DNA of 64,000 bases from Actinomadura alba. GTDB taxonomy: Bacteria; Actinomycetota; Actinomycetes; Streptosporangiales; Streptosporangiaceae. This document shows positions 44,199 to 53,000 of this stretch, in pieces; within the stretch, counting starts at the first letter, position 1; every line of letters begins with the position of its first letter. The position numbers were made by a program, and so were the translations under genes. The notes beneath the pieces are model-generated. The model had not been told where the DNA came from, ran no database searches, and worked only from the letters and a program-made list of their open reading frames with translations. Location of the stretch: positions 1-64,000 of the forward strand of contig NZ_JABVEC010000024.1 of assembly GCF_014323705.1 (NCBI RefSeq), written 5' to 3'.

Positions 44199-44398
44199 CC
44201 GAACCGGACCTTTCCCACGCCGTCTGGCGCAAGAGCAGCCACAGCGGAAGCGGAGAGGGGGAATGCGTCGAGGTGGCGCGGGCCGACCGGCTGGTGGCCG
44301 TACGCGACTCGAAGAATCCGAACGGACCGATGCTCACCGTCACGCCCACGGAGTGGCACACCCTCCTCACCTCGATCAAGCACGGCGACTTCGGCTGA
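44195..44398 (+). CDS. DUF397 small protein, partner of the XRE regulator
   Basis: The 67-residue protein has the DUF397 pattern: AVWRKSSHSGSGEGECVEVA, then VAVRDSKNPNGPMLTV and WHTLLTSIKHGDF. Its ATG overlaps the XRE stop by four bases. Such proteins act as partners or antagonists of the adjacent XRE protein, in a toxin-antitoxin-like arrangement. Confidence 0.93.
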   Translation: MTEPDLSHAVWRKSSHSGSGEGECVEVARADRLVAVRDSKNPNGPMLTVTPTEWHTLLTSIKHGDFG

Positions 44399-44524
44399 CG
44401 AGTGATCAGCGGCTCATCCGAACAGCGCGAACGACTACAAGATCACGACAGTGCATGGGACTCGGCGGTGATGCGGAGGGGGAATCTGCATGCAGTGCGC
44501 ATGCAGAACACCTTAGATGGCCTA

Positions 44525-44752
44525 ATGGACACCACAGTCGTGCAGGTGCGGGACGTCCCTGAGCATGTCGTCGCCATACTCAAGGCACGCGCCGAGGCTC
44601 GCGGGCAGTCCCTGGCCGTCTACCTTCGCGACCTCCTGACGGAAGAGGCGGCACGACCATCGATCGAGGACGTGATGACGAATATCGCCGCACGTGAGCC
44701 GGTCGACTACTCGATCGAGGATCTCCGGTCGTTCATACGTGACGGTCGGTGA
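44525..44752 (+). CDS. VapB/FitA-like ribbon-helix-helix antitoxin
   Basis: The 75-residue protein has an Arc/FitA-type ribbon-helix-helix domain (TTVVQVRDVPEHVVAILKAR, then GQSLAVYLRDLL) and a C-terminal toxin-binding tail (SIEDVMTNIA, then YSIEDLRSFIRDGR). Its stop overlaps the start of a broken PIN toxin gene. ATG 44525 is preferred; the frame is open for 41 more codons without family resemblance. With its toxin inactivated it is an orphan antitoxin, possibly still able to counter related toxins. Confidence 0.82.
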   Translation: MDTTVVQVRDVPEHVVAILKARAEARGQSLAVYLRDLLTEEAARPSIEDVMTNIAAREPVDYSIEDLRSFIRDGR

Positions 44753-45155
44753 TGACGTTCGTCGTCGACTGCTCCATCATCATCCGGCTGCTGTGCAACG
44801 TGGAGGGTGATGATCTGCTGCGTCAGCGCCTGGCCCGTACGGTGCACGCCCCAGCGCTCATCGACGCCGAGGTCTCCAGCGCCATTCGGGCCTGACGATC
44901 ACGAGCACGCCCAGCGTCCGCGTCAGCCTGAAGCGTGCCGACCAGATGCTGACCGACTATGCGGGCCTGCGGATCGTGCGATAGGCCATGCAGCCACTTC
45001 AGAAGCGCGTATTGGATCTGCGCCACGATTTCACCGCCTACGACGCGATGTATGTGGCGCTGGCCGAGGTACTGGATATGCCGCTGCTTACTGATGACGG
45101 CAAGTTCGCGAGCACGCCGGGGCACCGAGCCGATATCCATGCCTATCCGGACTGA
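44752..45155 (+). pseudogene. VapC PIN-domain toxin, inactivated by frameshift and nonsense mutation
   Basis: The frame starts MTFVVDCSIIIRLLCNVEGD and runs to APALIDAEVSSAIRA before a stop at 44893-44895. One base lost in the G run near 44888-44890 explains this: in the next frame the sequence continues LTITSTPSVRVSLKRADQML, reaches an in-frame TAG at 44982-44984 where the family has Trp, and then gives VLDLRHDFTAYDAMYVALAE, LLTDDGKFAS and the normal end at 45155. The acidic PIN residues survive in all three pieces (VVDCS, DAEV, AYDAMY, LLTDD), so decay is recent. It overlaps the antitoxin stop by one base. Confidence 0.9.
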
Positions 45156-45230
45156 GCCTCCAGACCACCGGTCCCGCCGGTAGGCCGGTGGTCGGACATG
45201 ACGAGGCTCGCGGCTACGGCAGTTCGGTGC

Positions 45231-45500
45231 TTACGGAAGTGGCAGTCGTACGACCTGGGGGGTCGCTCGCCGGGGTGGTGAACTCGCTGTTGACGTGCAC
45301 GATGTCGCTGTAGCCGGTCGCGAGAGCAGGACGTGGTCGAGTACCTGGGAGTTGCCCTCGTACACGTAGGTGCTGCGCGCGGCGGCCGGGAGGGTCGCGG
45401 GCAGGTCCGCGATCGCCTGCCTCTCCACCTGCCGGCCGTAGACGTTCGACACCATGCCGGGTTCTCGCCGGAGATCACGACGTCAGGTGACGTCGATCAC
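45231..45500 (-). pseudogene. Remnant of an endonuclease/exonuclease/phosphatase-family gene
   Basis: About 85 C-terminal residues are recognisable across shifted frames: NVYGRQVERQAIADLPATLP, then STYVYEGNSQVLDHVLLSR in one frame, YSDIVHVNSEFTTPASD in a second, and PQVVRLPLP with TAA at 45231 back in the first. The family's SDHDPQ active-site motif has lost five bases, leaving SDPP/PQ. The 5' part (about 45456-45500, VISGENP) is in yet another frame and the rest is missing. The gene is clearly dead. Confidence 0.75.
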
Positions 45501-45591
45501 GAACTCTGCCCCCTCCCCGAACGCCCAGGAACCCGGACGAGAACCCCCACGTCCAACGGGCTACAACGGATCACATCGAGGGGCGATCACA

Positions 45592-46206
45592 TTGTTCGCA
45601 ATGGTGACAGGGTTGGGCCTGTCAGCTGCGGCCGGACTGAACGCCTATATCCCAATCCTGGTCATTGGGCTGCTCGACCGGTACTCCGATGTGGTGACCG
45701 TGCCGGCCGAGTTCTCCTGGATGACCAACGGCTGGGCCCTCGCCACCGTGGCCGTGCTGCTCGCCGCCGAGGTGGTGCTCGACAAGATCGCCGTTGTCGA
45801 CCATGTGAACGACGCCATCCAGACGTTCGTACGACCCGCCGCCGGTGGTGCCGTGTTCGCCGCGAGCAACGCCGCGGCACAGCTCGACTCCTCGGCCTTC
45901 ATGCGCGAGCACTCCTGGATCGGCTGGACGCTGGGCATGGCAGTGGCCCTCGTCGTCCACGCGACCAAGGCCAGTGTGCGACCGGTCGTCAACGGGGGCA
46001 CGATGGGGACCGGCACGCCGGTGGTCAGCACGGTGGAGGACACCATCTCCCTCGGGATGAGCCTGCTGGCCATCCTGCTGCCGGTGGTTGCCCTGATCTT
46101 GCTGATCATCCTGGTCTACGTCGCCATGCGGCTCCTCCGCCGCCTGCGAGCCCGACGCCGTCGGCGGAGGCAACGCACCGCGGCGCACTCGGGCCCCTCC
46201 CCCTGA
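45592..46206 (+). CDS. DUF4126-family membrane protein
   Basis: The 204-residue protein begins with the DUF4126 signature MVTGLGLSAAAGLNAYIPIL and has four to five membrane helices, one of them at about 160-185 (LLAILLPVVALILLIILVYV), then a basic tail (RRLRARRRRRRQ). The TTG at 45592 has GAGGGG eight bases upstream; ATG 45601 is the alternative. Function is unknown. It ends at a strong terminator. Confidence 0.82.
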   Translation: MFAMVTGLGLSAAAGLNAYIPILVIGLLDRYSDVVTVPAEFSWMTNGWALATVAVLLAAEVVLDKIAVVDHVNDAIQTFVRPAAGGAVFAASNAAAQLDSSAFMREHSWIGWTLGMAVALVVHATKASVRPVVNGGTMGTGTPVVSTVEDTISLGMSLLAILLPVVALILLIILVYVAMRLLRRLRARRRRRRQRTAAHSGPSP

Positions 46207-46220
46207 CACCCCCATACCCT

Positions 46221-46263
46221 TCGTGATCATGCGGTCGTTGCGACAACGACCGCATGATCATGA
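46221..46263. terminator. Very strong bidirectional hairpin terminator
   Basis: A 20-bp stem with one mismatch (46221-46240 with 46244-46263, core GATCATGCGGTCGTTG) and a CGA loop separates the convergent DUF4126 and GNAT genes. The GNAT stop at 46258 falls inside the right arm. Confidence 0.85.
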
Positions 46264-46776
46264 CGGCAAGGGGGAGCCCGGGGTGGGCCGGGCGGACATG
46301 ACCACACGCGGGCCGAGCTCGTGGAGGCCGGCAGCGATCTCGGCCTGCCACAGGGACCGGATCTCGGGGCCGTGGGCCACCTCGGGGATCTCGGTGAAGC
46401 CGAACCGGGCGTACCACGGGGCATTCCATGGCACGTCGCGGAAGGTGATCAGCGTGATGCGAGGAGATCCCGCCTCGGCCGCATGCGCGATGACCTGGTC
46501 CATCAGCGAGGTGCCGATGCCCCGGCGATAGTGATGGGGATGCACGGCGATCTGTTCCAGATGGGTGCCGCCGTCTCGCTCCCGGACGGCGGCGAACCCG
46601 ACCGGCGGGTCTCCCGCGACGTAGATGCGCTCGCCGTCCCGGATGGCCTCCTCGATCACGGTGGGGCCGGGCGGGAACACGATTCCCAGCCGGGCGAACA
46701 GCAGGTCGGCCGCTCCCTCGATCTCCGGTAGGACGGGAAGGTCAGCCGGTTCGGCGCGGCGTACGGCGACGGGCAT
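46258..46776 (-). CDS. GNAT-family N-acetyltransferase
   Basis: The 172-residue protein has the GNAT fold with the acetyl-CoA loop HPHHYRRGIGTSLMDQVIAH (motif A, R/Q-x-x-G-x-G/A) near residues 78-97, preceded by THLEQIAV, and APWYARFGFTEIPE near the end. Substrate is unknown. It stands alone, leftward, with 179 bp to the toxin operon. Confidence 0.9.
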   Translation of the reverse strand: MPVAVRRAEPADLPVLPEIEGAADLLFARLGIVFPPGPTVIEEAIRDGERIYVAGDPPVGFAAVRERDGGTHLEQIAVHPHHYRRGIGTSLMDQVIAHAAEAGSPRITLITFRDVPWNAPWYARFGFTEIPEVAHGPEIRSLWQAEIAAGLHELGPRVVMSARPTPGSPLPS

Positions 46777-46955
46777 GCCACGACCGTAAGGGGCCGCTCC
46801 GTGACGAACAACGGCTTATCGCCCACACCGCCCACCTCGGCCACGTCGCGCGCCACCCACCTCGGCCGCGCCGCCCTCGTCCCCGAGGGTGCTCCCGGGC
46901 GGGACGAGGCACCGGCGTCGTGCCGTCATGCCCGTCCGGCGCAAGCGCACTCGAA

Positions 46956-48236
46956 CTACCGGTCGCCGGTGACCTCGGTGAGGGTGCCGTCGGCGAGCAG
47001 GTCCGCGACCGAGGACGGCAGGACGTAGGCGATCCCGCCGCCGGGCTGGTCGAACCACGGCACCGCGACGCCCGTCAGCACGCGCAACGGCCGCCGCAAC
47101 CGGTACACGTGATAGGGGCGGTCCGCCCATTCCACCGGCCACGACCGCCGCTCAAAGGGCGTGCGCACCGCGTACGTGAAGTTTCCGTCCGGGTCCCCGT
47201 GCCGGTCGACCTCGGCATCGACCGGCAGGCCGACGACCCGGCGGTCCCGCAGCAGTGACAACGGCGGCTCGCCGGGCAACGGCTCGATCGAGTTCTCCTC
47301 GTCGGCCGCGCCGGCCGAAGGCGTGGGTCGTCGGTCCGGCGCCGTGGACCGGCCACCGGACGGCCGGTCCGGCGTGGACCGCCGTACGGTCTGATCCGCC
47401 GGCCGTGCCGGTGCCGCGCCCTTGGGACCGGTGATCACCGATAGGGCGGCGGCACGAGCGCGCTCGTCGACCTCGGGCAACTGGAAGTCCATCCGTCGGA
47501 CATGGTCGACGAGATCGGGCTCCGGGGCCACGTCGTGCTTGCGCAGGTAGTAGCCGACGGCCCCCGGCCAGACCCACTCGCCGTCGGTGTGGAACGCCAT
47601 CGGGACGTCCTTGTGCCCGCCGGGTTCCAGCCGGTCGGCGTCGAACCCCCGTGCCGCCAGCACGATCGGGGCCTTCCGCAGGTACTCCAGCAAGCGTTCC
47701 CGTTCGGCCGCGTCGACCGGTGGGCGGGACACGTAGGGCCGGCCGTCCAGGTCCTCCCCGTCGAACAGCTTCGCCTTACGCGGCTTCTCGCGGGGCAGGC
47801 CGAGCCGGGGCAGGTCGAAGGGGTCGTTGCCCTTCTTCTCGTTCCACGCCCGGTACCGGAACTCGCCCGGGTCGGCGATGCCGTACCCGTCGCGCAGGGC
47901 CGTGACGACCATCCCGGCCATGTCCCGGTACTGCCGGGCCGAGGCGGGCCATCCCAGCTCGGTCCACCAGTTCTCCCGGCCGGCGGGCCGGTCCGCGGGT
48001 CGCCAGCCCGCCGCCGTGATCGCGCTCTCGCCGCCGGCCGAAGCCCGCTGCTCCGGCTCCAGGAACGAGTTCTCCACGACCTCGGCGATCAACCGGTCGG
48101 GCCTCTGGACGAACTGCGCGTACCGGCCGCTCGAGCCGTCGGCGAACTCGGAGATCACCACCAGTGCTCCGGCCGGCAGGGCGGCCAGTTCCTCGGCCAG
48201 CCCCTCGGCGAACGACTCCCAATCCACGGCGCTCAC
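46956..48236 (-). CDS. TNT-domain protein with N-terminal TY-Chap-like domain
   Basis: The 426-residue protein has three parts. Residues 1-145 resemble the actinobacterial TY-Chap chaperone-like family (DWESFAEGLAEELAALPAGA; NWWTELGWPASARQYRDMAG). Residues about 170-250 are a domain with HKDVPMAFHTDGEWVWPGA. Residues about 325-424 are a TNT-like (DUF4237) domain: LPVDAEVDRHGDPDGNF, PYHVYRLRRPLRVLTGVAVP, WFDQPGGGIAYVLPSSV and LLADGTLTEV. M. tuberculosis TNT hydrolyses NAD. The conserved Arg of DRFG is present (Arg345, DRHG), but the Gln of GGGxQ is Ala403, so activity may be lost or changed. The GTG overlaps the upstream gene by four bases; it is last in the operon. Confidence 0.78.
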   Translation of the reverse strand: MSAVDWESFAEGLAEELAALPAGALVVISEFADGSSGRYAQFVQRPDRLIAEVVENSFLEPEQRASAGGESAITAAGWRPADRPAGRENWWTELGWPASARQYRDMAGMVVTALRDGYGIADPGEFRYRAWNEKKGNDPFDLPRLGLPREKPRKAKLFDGEDLDGRPYVSRPPVDAAERERLLEYLRKAPIVLAARGFDADRLEPGGHKDVPMAFHTDGEWVWPGAVGYYLRKHDVAPEPDLVDHVRRMDFQLPEVDERARAAALSVITGPKGAAPARPADQTVRRSTPDRPSGGRSTAPDRRPTPSAGAADEENSIEPLPGEPPLSLLRDRRVVGLPVDAEVDRHGDPDGNFTYAVRTPFERRSWPVEWADRPYHVYRLRRPLRVLTGVAVPWFDQPGGGIAYVLPSSVADLLADGTLTEVTGDR

Positions 48237-48718
48237 AACCCCAGTTCCACGGCCCGATCGAACTCGTCGACGTACTCGTTCGTCGCCAGGAAGACGTTCA
48301 CCTGCACCGAGAGGTGCTTCACTCCGACGGTCGCCTCGTCCCCACGCCACCGCACCTCGGCCGACTCGCCCGGGACGCGTTCGGTGGGCTCGCCCAGCGC
48401 CCGCGTGACCGCCGCCACGACGTCGGCGAAGGCGTCCTGCACGTAAGCCCGCCCTTCGGCCGACTCGGCGCTCGCGGATCGGCACGCGGCCACCGAGATC
48501 CTGTCGACCTTCCCGGCCCGCGAGAGGTAGAAGAAGCCGCTGGCCACCCCGAATCCGACGTCCAGTCGTACCGACCGGCCGCGGCGCGACTCGACCTTCC
48601 AGCCGAACCTCTCGGCGACCCCGTCGACCTCGTCGGGCTCCCACGACCACTCGAGGGAGCCCAACCCCGTGACCAGGTCGGCGACTTCCTGCTCCGACAA
48701 TACGCGCCGATCAGTCAT
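48233..48718 (-). CDS. DUF6301-like 161-residue protein, copy 2 (candidate immunity/accessory)
   Basis: The protein (TDRRVLSEQEVADLVTGLGS...) has the same length as the gene at 49155 and is nearly identical to it in the last 90 residues (EGRAYVQDAFADVVAAVTRA; GEPTERVPGESAEVRWRGDE; VQVNVFLATNEYVDEFDR). Substitutions are concentrated in the first 60. It resembles the actinobacterial DUF6301 family, small soluble proteins of unknown function near polymorphic toxins. It overlaps the TNT gene start by four bases, the usual place for a cognate immunity or chaperone gene. Confidence 0.7.
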   Translation of the reverse strand: MTDRRVLSEQEVADLVTGLGSLEWSWEPDEVDGVAERFGWKVESRRGRSVRLDVGFGVASGFFYLSRAGKVDRISVAACRSASAESAEGRAYVQDAFADVVAAVTRALGEPTERVPGESAEVRWRGDEATVGVKHLSVQVNVFLATNEYVDEFDRAVELGL

Positions 48719-48803
48719 GACTCTCATCCTAGCGACCAGCCGCTCCGCTCAACGGCATCCGAAACTCGGTGCTCGACGTCTTTCCCGGGTGGGTTCCATC
48801 CCG

Positions 48804-49106
48804 CTAGTCGTCACCGGTATCCGGACGGGCGCTTTCGAACAACTCCCGTTCGTAGGGCGCCACTGTCTCGCGCTGGTGCCGGTCGAATTCCCGCATGGCC
48901 TGGATATGGACCTCGGCGAGAAGTCCGTCGGGCACCGGCCCGTCGACGGGCTTCCAGCCCGGCCTGGCCATCAACGAGTGCACCAGCGATATTCGCATAT
49001 GCTCGCGCATTATCGGGAGCAATGCGTTCGGCCGGACGATGAGCCCGGCATGGCCAACGGCCGCCAGTACGGTTCCGTCCGGCCGCCTCGCGATGATCCT
49101 GGGCAT
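48804..49106 (-). CDS. 100-residue protein, copy 2 (candidate immunity/accessory)
   Basis: The protein begins MPRIIARRPDGTVLAAVGHA and continues MRISLVHSLMARPGWKPVDG, ending RPDTGDD. It is the paralogue of the gene at 49706 (same length; about two thirds of residues identical). No membrane segment or known motif. I do not recognise the family. It precedes the DUF6301-like copy 2 by 85 bp. Confidence 0.65.
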   Translation of the reverse strand: MPRIIARRPDGTVLAAVGHAGLIVRPNALLPIMREHMRISLVHSLMARPGWKPVDGPVPDGLLAEVHIQAMREFDRHQRETVAPYERELFESARPDTGDD

Positions 49107-49154
49107 GCCTCTATCAGTCTCATTCCGGCCCGAACCACTCCCGATCCACGACGC

Positions 49155-49640
49155 TCACGATCCCGGCTCCACGACCCGATCGAACTCGTCAACGTACTCG
49201 TTCGTCGCCAGGAAGACGTTCACCTGCACCGACAGGCGCTTCACTCCGACGGTCGCCTCGTCCCCACGCCACCGCACCTCGGCCGACTCGCCCGGAACGC
49301 GTTCGGTGGGCTCACCCAGCGCCCGCGTGGCCGCCGCCACGATCTTGGCGAAGGCGTCCTGGACGTAAGCCCTGCCTTCAGGCGATTCGGCACTGGCGGA
49401 CTCGCACACGGCCACCGATATCTGCTCGACCTTGCCGTCCCGCGAGAAGTCGATGAAACCGGTGGCCATCCCGAATCCGGCGTCGAGCCGCACGGACCTG
49501 CGCCGACGCGACTCCACCTTCCAGCCGAACCGCTCGACGACCTGATCGACCTCATCGGGATCCCACGTCCAGTCCAGGGTCCGCAGCCCCGTGACGAGGT
49601 CGGAGATCTCCTCGTCCGAGGATATGCGCCGCTCGACCAT
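49155..49640 (-). CDS. DUF6301-like 161-residue protein, copy 1 (candidate immunity/accessory)
   Basis: The protein begins MVERRISSDEEISDLVTGLR and has TLDWTWDPDEVDQVVERFGW, GKVEQISVAVCESASAESPE and the C-terminal block shared with copy 2. ATG 49640 gives the same length as the paralogue. It lies 65 bp downstream of the 100-residue gene and is part of the toxin operon. A toxin-neutralising or chaperone role is inferred only from position and duplication. Confidence 0.7.
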   Translation of the reverse strand: MVERRISSDEEISDLVTGLRTLDWTWDPDEVDQVVERFGWKVESRRRRSVRLDAGFGMATGFIDFSRDGKVEQISVAVCESASAESPEGRAYVQDAFAKIVAAATRALGEPTERVPGESAEVRWRGDEATVGVKRLSVQVNVFLATNEYVDEFDRVVEPGS

Positions 49641-49705
49641 GACCTCATCCCAGTGACCCGTCCAGCGCGCACACCGGCCGGACCCCGTATCACCCCGGCT
49701 CACGG

Positions 49706-50008
49706 CTAATCGTCGCCCGTGTCCAGGCGGTACCGCTCCAGCCTTCTCCGCTCGCGTGGCGAAGCCTTCTCCATTTGCTGCTTGTCGAATTCACGCATCG
49801 CCGCGATATGTTCCTGCGTGAGAAGACCCTCCGGCACTGGCTCGTTGACCTCCTCCCACCCAGGCCGGGCGAACAATGAGTAAACCATTGATATCCGCAT
49901 ATTCTCGCGGATCACGGGAATGTACCCGTCCGGATGGACGATGAGTCCCGCATGACCCACGGCGACGAGTAGCGTCCCGTCGGGCCGCCTCGCAACGATC
50001 CTCGGCAT
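49706..50008 (-). CDS. 100-residue protein, copy 1 (candidate immunity to the giant toxin)
   Basis: The protein begins MPRIVARRPDGTLLVAVGHA, then LIVHPDGYIPVIRENMRISM and VYSLFARPGWEEVNEPVPEG, ending YRLDTGDD. It starts 13 bp after the stop of the 1,918-residue toxin, the classic place for its immunity gene. The segment PDGYIPVIRENMRIS could form a beta-hairpin. No family recognised. Its duplicate with the neighbouring DUF6301-like gene supports a module function. Confidence 0.68.
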   Translation of the reverse strand: MPRIVARRPDGTLLVAVGHAGLIVHPDGYIPVIRENMRISMVYSLFARPGWEEVNEPVPEGLLTQEHIAAMREFDKQQMEKASPRERRRLERYRLDTGDD

Positions 50009-50021
50009 ATCGACTATCTTC

Positions 50022-53000
50022 TCATCCCGGCCGAAGCCGTTCGATCTCAGTAAGTAGTTGCTGTTGTATTCGCGTTGCCCGATCCAAGTCCCATTGCCAT
50101 ATATCGGCATCCGGGTCATGACTGGGAAGGAGATCGTTCAAGCGATTGATCTCGGTTTCAACCCACGCGAGGTCCTCGAAGGTACGCTGCCACGCAGCAG
50201 CACGCTCCTCGGGGGTGCCACCCTCCGCGAGGGTCTCGTTGTTAACGATACGCCAATCCAGTCCCGCCTCGTCCAGCGCCGCACGCAATTCCGGACTCTC
50301 CGTGCCATGCAAAATGACGTGATCGATGTCACCGATGGCGACGCCACCGTGGATCTGCGCCTCTATATAGGCCCTACCCTGGAATGCTGTGCTCTCATAA
50401 TCTCGATCCAGGCCGGCGAGCGCGGCCTCGCGCCCTTCTGCGGAACTAGGGAACGCGCCATATGACTCTGGCCGCGGATTCATGATCGGGCTGGGAATCG
50501 TCCCCGTACGATTGTCGAGGGAATCACCGACACAAGCGGTCGTGCGCTCCAGCACTTCGGAGTTGAGAACGACTTGGACTTCACCGTACTTCGATAGTTC
50601 ATCGGTGTTCATCGTCATGCCGCGCTCACCGATACCCGCAGGGCGGTCGTCACCGATCTGGACGTAACCGTAAAGGGGACGCTCGCGGCCGGGTAGGTCC
50701 GCCGGGTGACCGAACCACGCGGACTCCACTTCGGCGCGGAACTCCGGCCGGAAGAGTCCGCCCGACACCCCGCTCTCGAACTGTGATTTGAATCGGCCGT
50801 CCTCGAGGACCTGCAGCAGCGTGTCCGCGTCGATGCGGATGCCCACGGGCTTGCCCGCGAAGAGTTCGTCCAACTCGGCTTTCATCCGCTCACGCAGAGC
50901 CGCCGGATCCTGTCCCGTCTCCGCCGCGAGCTGGTCGATGTTGCGGTGCACGTCCGCGTACTGCTCGACGTAATCACGTGCCGCATCGTCGGGAAAGCGC
51001 CGATCCAGTTCACCATCCAGCCTTTCGATCTCACGCGCCAACTCCTCCGACGCGGGATCTCCGGGATCGACGTCCTCCCGGCGTTCGAGCAGTTCCTTGT
51101 ACTGCTTGGCGAGTTCGATGGAGTCATGATCGGGCGCCTCCCGGACGGGTGCGCGGGACACCGGGGCCTCGGGCGCTCGCGTGTCCTCCTCAGCCGCGGA
51201 GGACGCGTCGTCGGTCCCGTCGTCGGTCCGATCCTCGGTGCTCTGGCCGTCCCGGCCATCCGAGGCCGGCGCAGCGTCGTCCGAGGTAGCGGCGGGCGGC
51301 GACGCGGCACTCGCGGCGGCCGTCTCGGCCGGTGTCCTGTCGGGTCGCACGGGACCCGCGCTCTGTTCGCCGGACGGGCCGCCCATGTCCGCGCGCGACG
51401 CCGAGGCGGCCTCGGGAGAACCCGGCCGCGCGCCCTGCCCATCGGAGCTCGATCCCGCCTCACCGGCACGAGGGGCCGGCGAGGCAGGCTCGGTCGCGGT
51501 CTGCCCGGAACCCGCGGACGAACTCTGCGTGCCCGAGCCGTCCTGAGGGGCGTTGGTGTCACGCCGCCCGGTGCCCTGGCCATCACCGCCGTCACCACCG
51601 TCACCGCCGTCACCGCCGTCACCGCCGGCCGAGCGGGGCGCGGCGAACTCCGGTCGTGGCGGGGGCGCCGCGTCTCGCGCCGCCGCGGAGGGATCGGCGC
51701 GTCCCGGGCCGCCGCCCGGTTCGGCTCCCGCGACCTGGTCGGCTCTGAACGGCTGATCCGGGTCGCGCTTCAGGTCGAACTCCGACCGCGTGACCATGCC
51801 GTTCTTGTCGGCGTGCATCAGGTGATACTCGACGCGCAGGGTTCCCGCGGCGAGTGCCGCTTCGATCTTCGCCTTCACCTCGGGCCGGTCCGCCAGCGCG
51901 GCCGCGAGATCACGGTCGATGGACAGGACGTGCCGCAGATACTCCGGGCTGCCCTGCTGAGCCTTCTTGTCGCCTTCGACCGTACGGGTCTCGAGGTCGG
52001 AGCCGGCGCCCTTGGCCTCGACGCAGAGCAGGGTGGGCGGATCTCCGTCGATAAAGGACACCACGTCTATCGTCCCGGGCGTTCCGGGCTTGTCCTCGGA
52101 CGGGGTGAGGAGGATGCCACCGCGGTCGTTCGTCGCGTAGTCGACCGCCGCAATCATGCCCATCTGCTCGCTGACCTGAACGAGCGCCTGCATTTTCGTG
52201 TTGTATTCGAACGCGTGCCCGTCCAGCTCCTGCAGCCGGTCCAGGGCCTCCGCCTTCTCCTCGTCGGACAGATCTGGATTATCTCTGATCTTGTCCTGCA
52301 GGTCGGCCATCGCGGCGTCGAGCTTCGTGCTGCTCAGCTCATTGATCGATTCGATGCCGAACTCATCGAAATATGTGGCCATGTCGTCGCGGAGGTCCGC
52401 GCGACCACCGAGACCGTGCTCCGACTGGTCCTCGCGGCTGTCCGCGAGATTCTCCAGGTCGGCCTGGGTTTCATCGATGACGTGATATTCGGTCGGCTCT
52501 CCCTTTTGAGCCTGGTAGTCGATATCACGTTCGGTGAGGTGGTCGGGGATGCGCCCGCCCGCACCGTACAGGTTGTGATGGTGCTCGTTGCGGAATGAGC
52601 CCGGCGGATCGTCGGGATGGTGCAGCTTTCCGTCATCGGAGCGGTACCAGCCGGCTGGATCGCCGTCACGATGCAGCGTTCCGTCCGGGTCTCGGTAGGT
52701 ACCCGGTTCGTCGCCCTCCCGGTGGAGCCGGCCGTCGTCGCCGGTCTGAAGGTCGTCCGCGCCGCGGTTCTCGGCATCCGGGTCCGGTGAGTCCGGTGTA
52801 TCCGGTGTGTCCGAATCGCCATAAGCCCAATCGCGGCCGGGTGGAAGGCCGTCGTGGCCCACGGGGGTGACCGTGCCGTCGGGTTCGAACGAACTCCAGC
52901 CGCCGTCCGGCGGCCAGGTCGGCACGAACGAATCGTCCGGCTCGTACACGCCGGACGCGGAGTAGATGTTGCCGGTGTCGTCGGTCCAGGCCAGCTGGTC

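Larger units (their letters stand above)
48233..50008 (-). repeat. Tandem duplication of the [100 aa + 161 aa] two-gene module
   Basis: Units 49155-50008 and 48233-49106 each hold a 303-bp gene followed by a 486-bp gene. The 3' halves of the 486-bp genes are almost identical over about 150 bp (compare about 48258-48400 with 49180-49322), while the 303-bp genes and spacers have diverged. This indicates duplication followed by local homogenisation. Confidence 0.9.

Noticed and set aside
51582..51626. CRISPR-like regular repeats
   Set aside because: The unit is nine bases without spacers and encodes in-frame GGD; it is a coding microrepeat.
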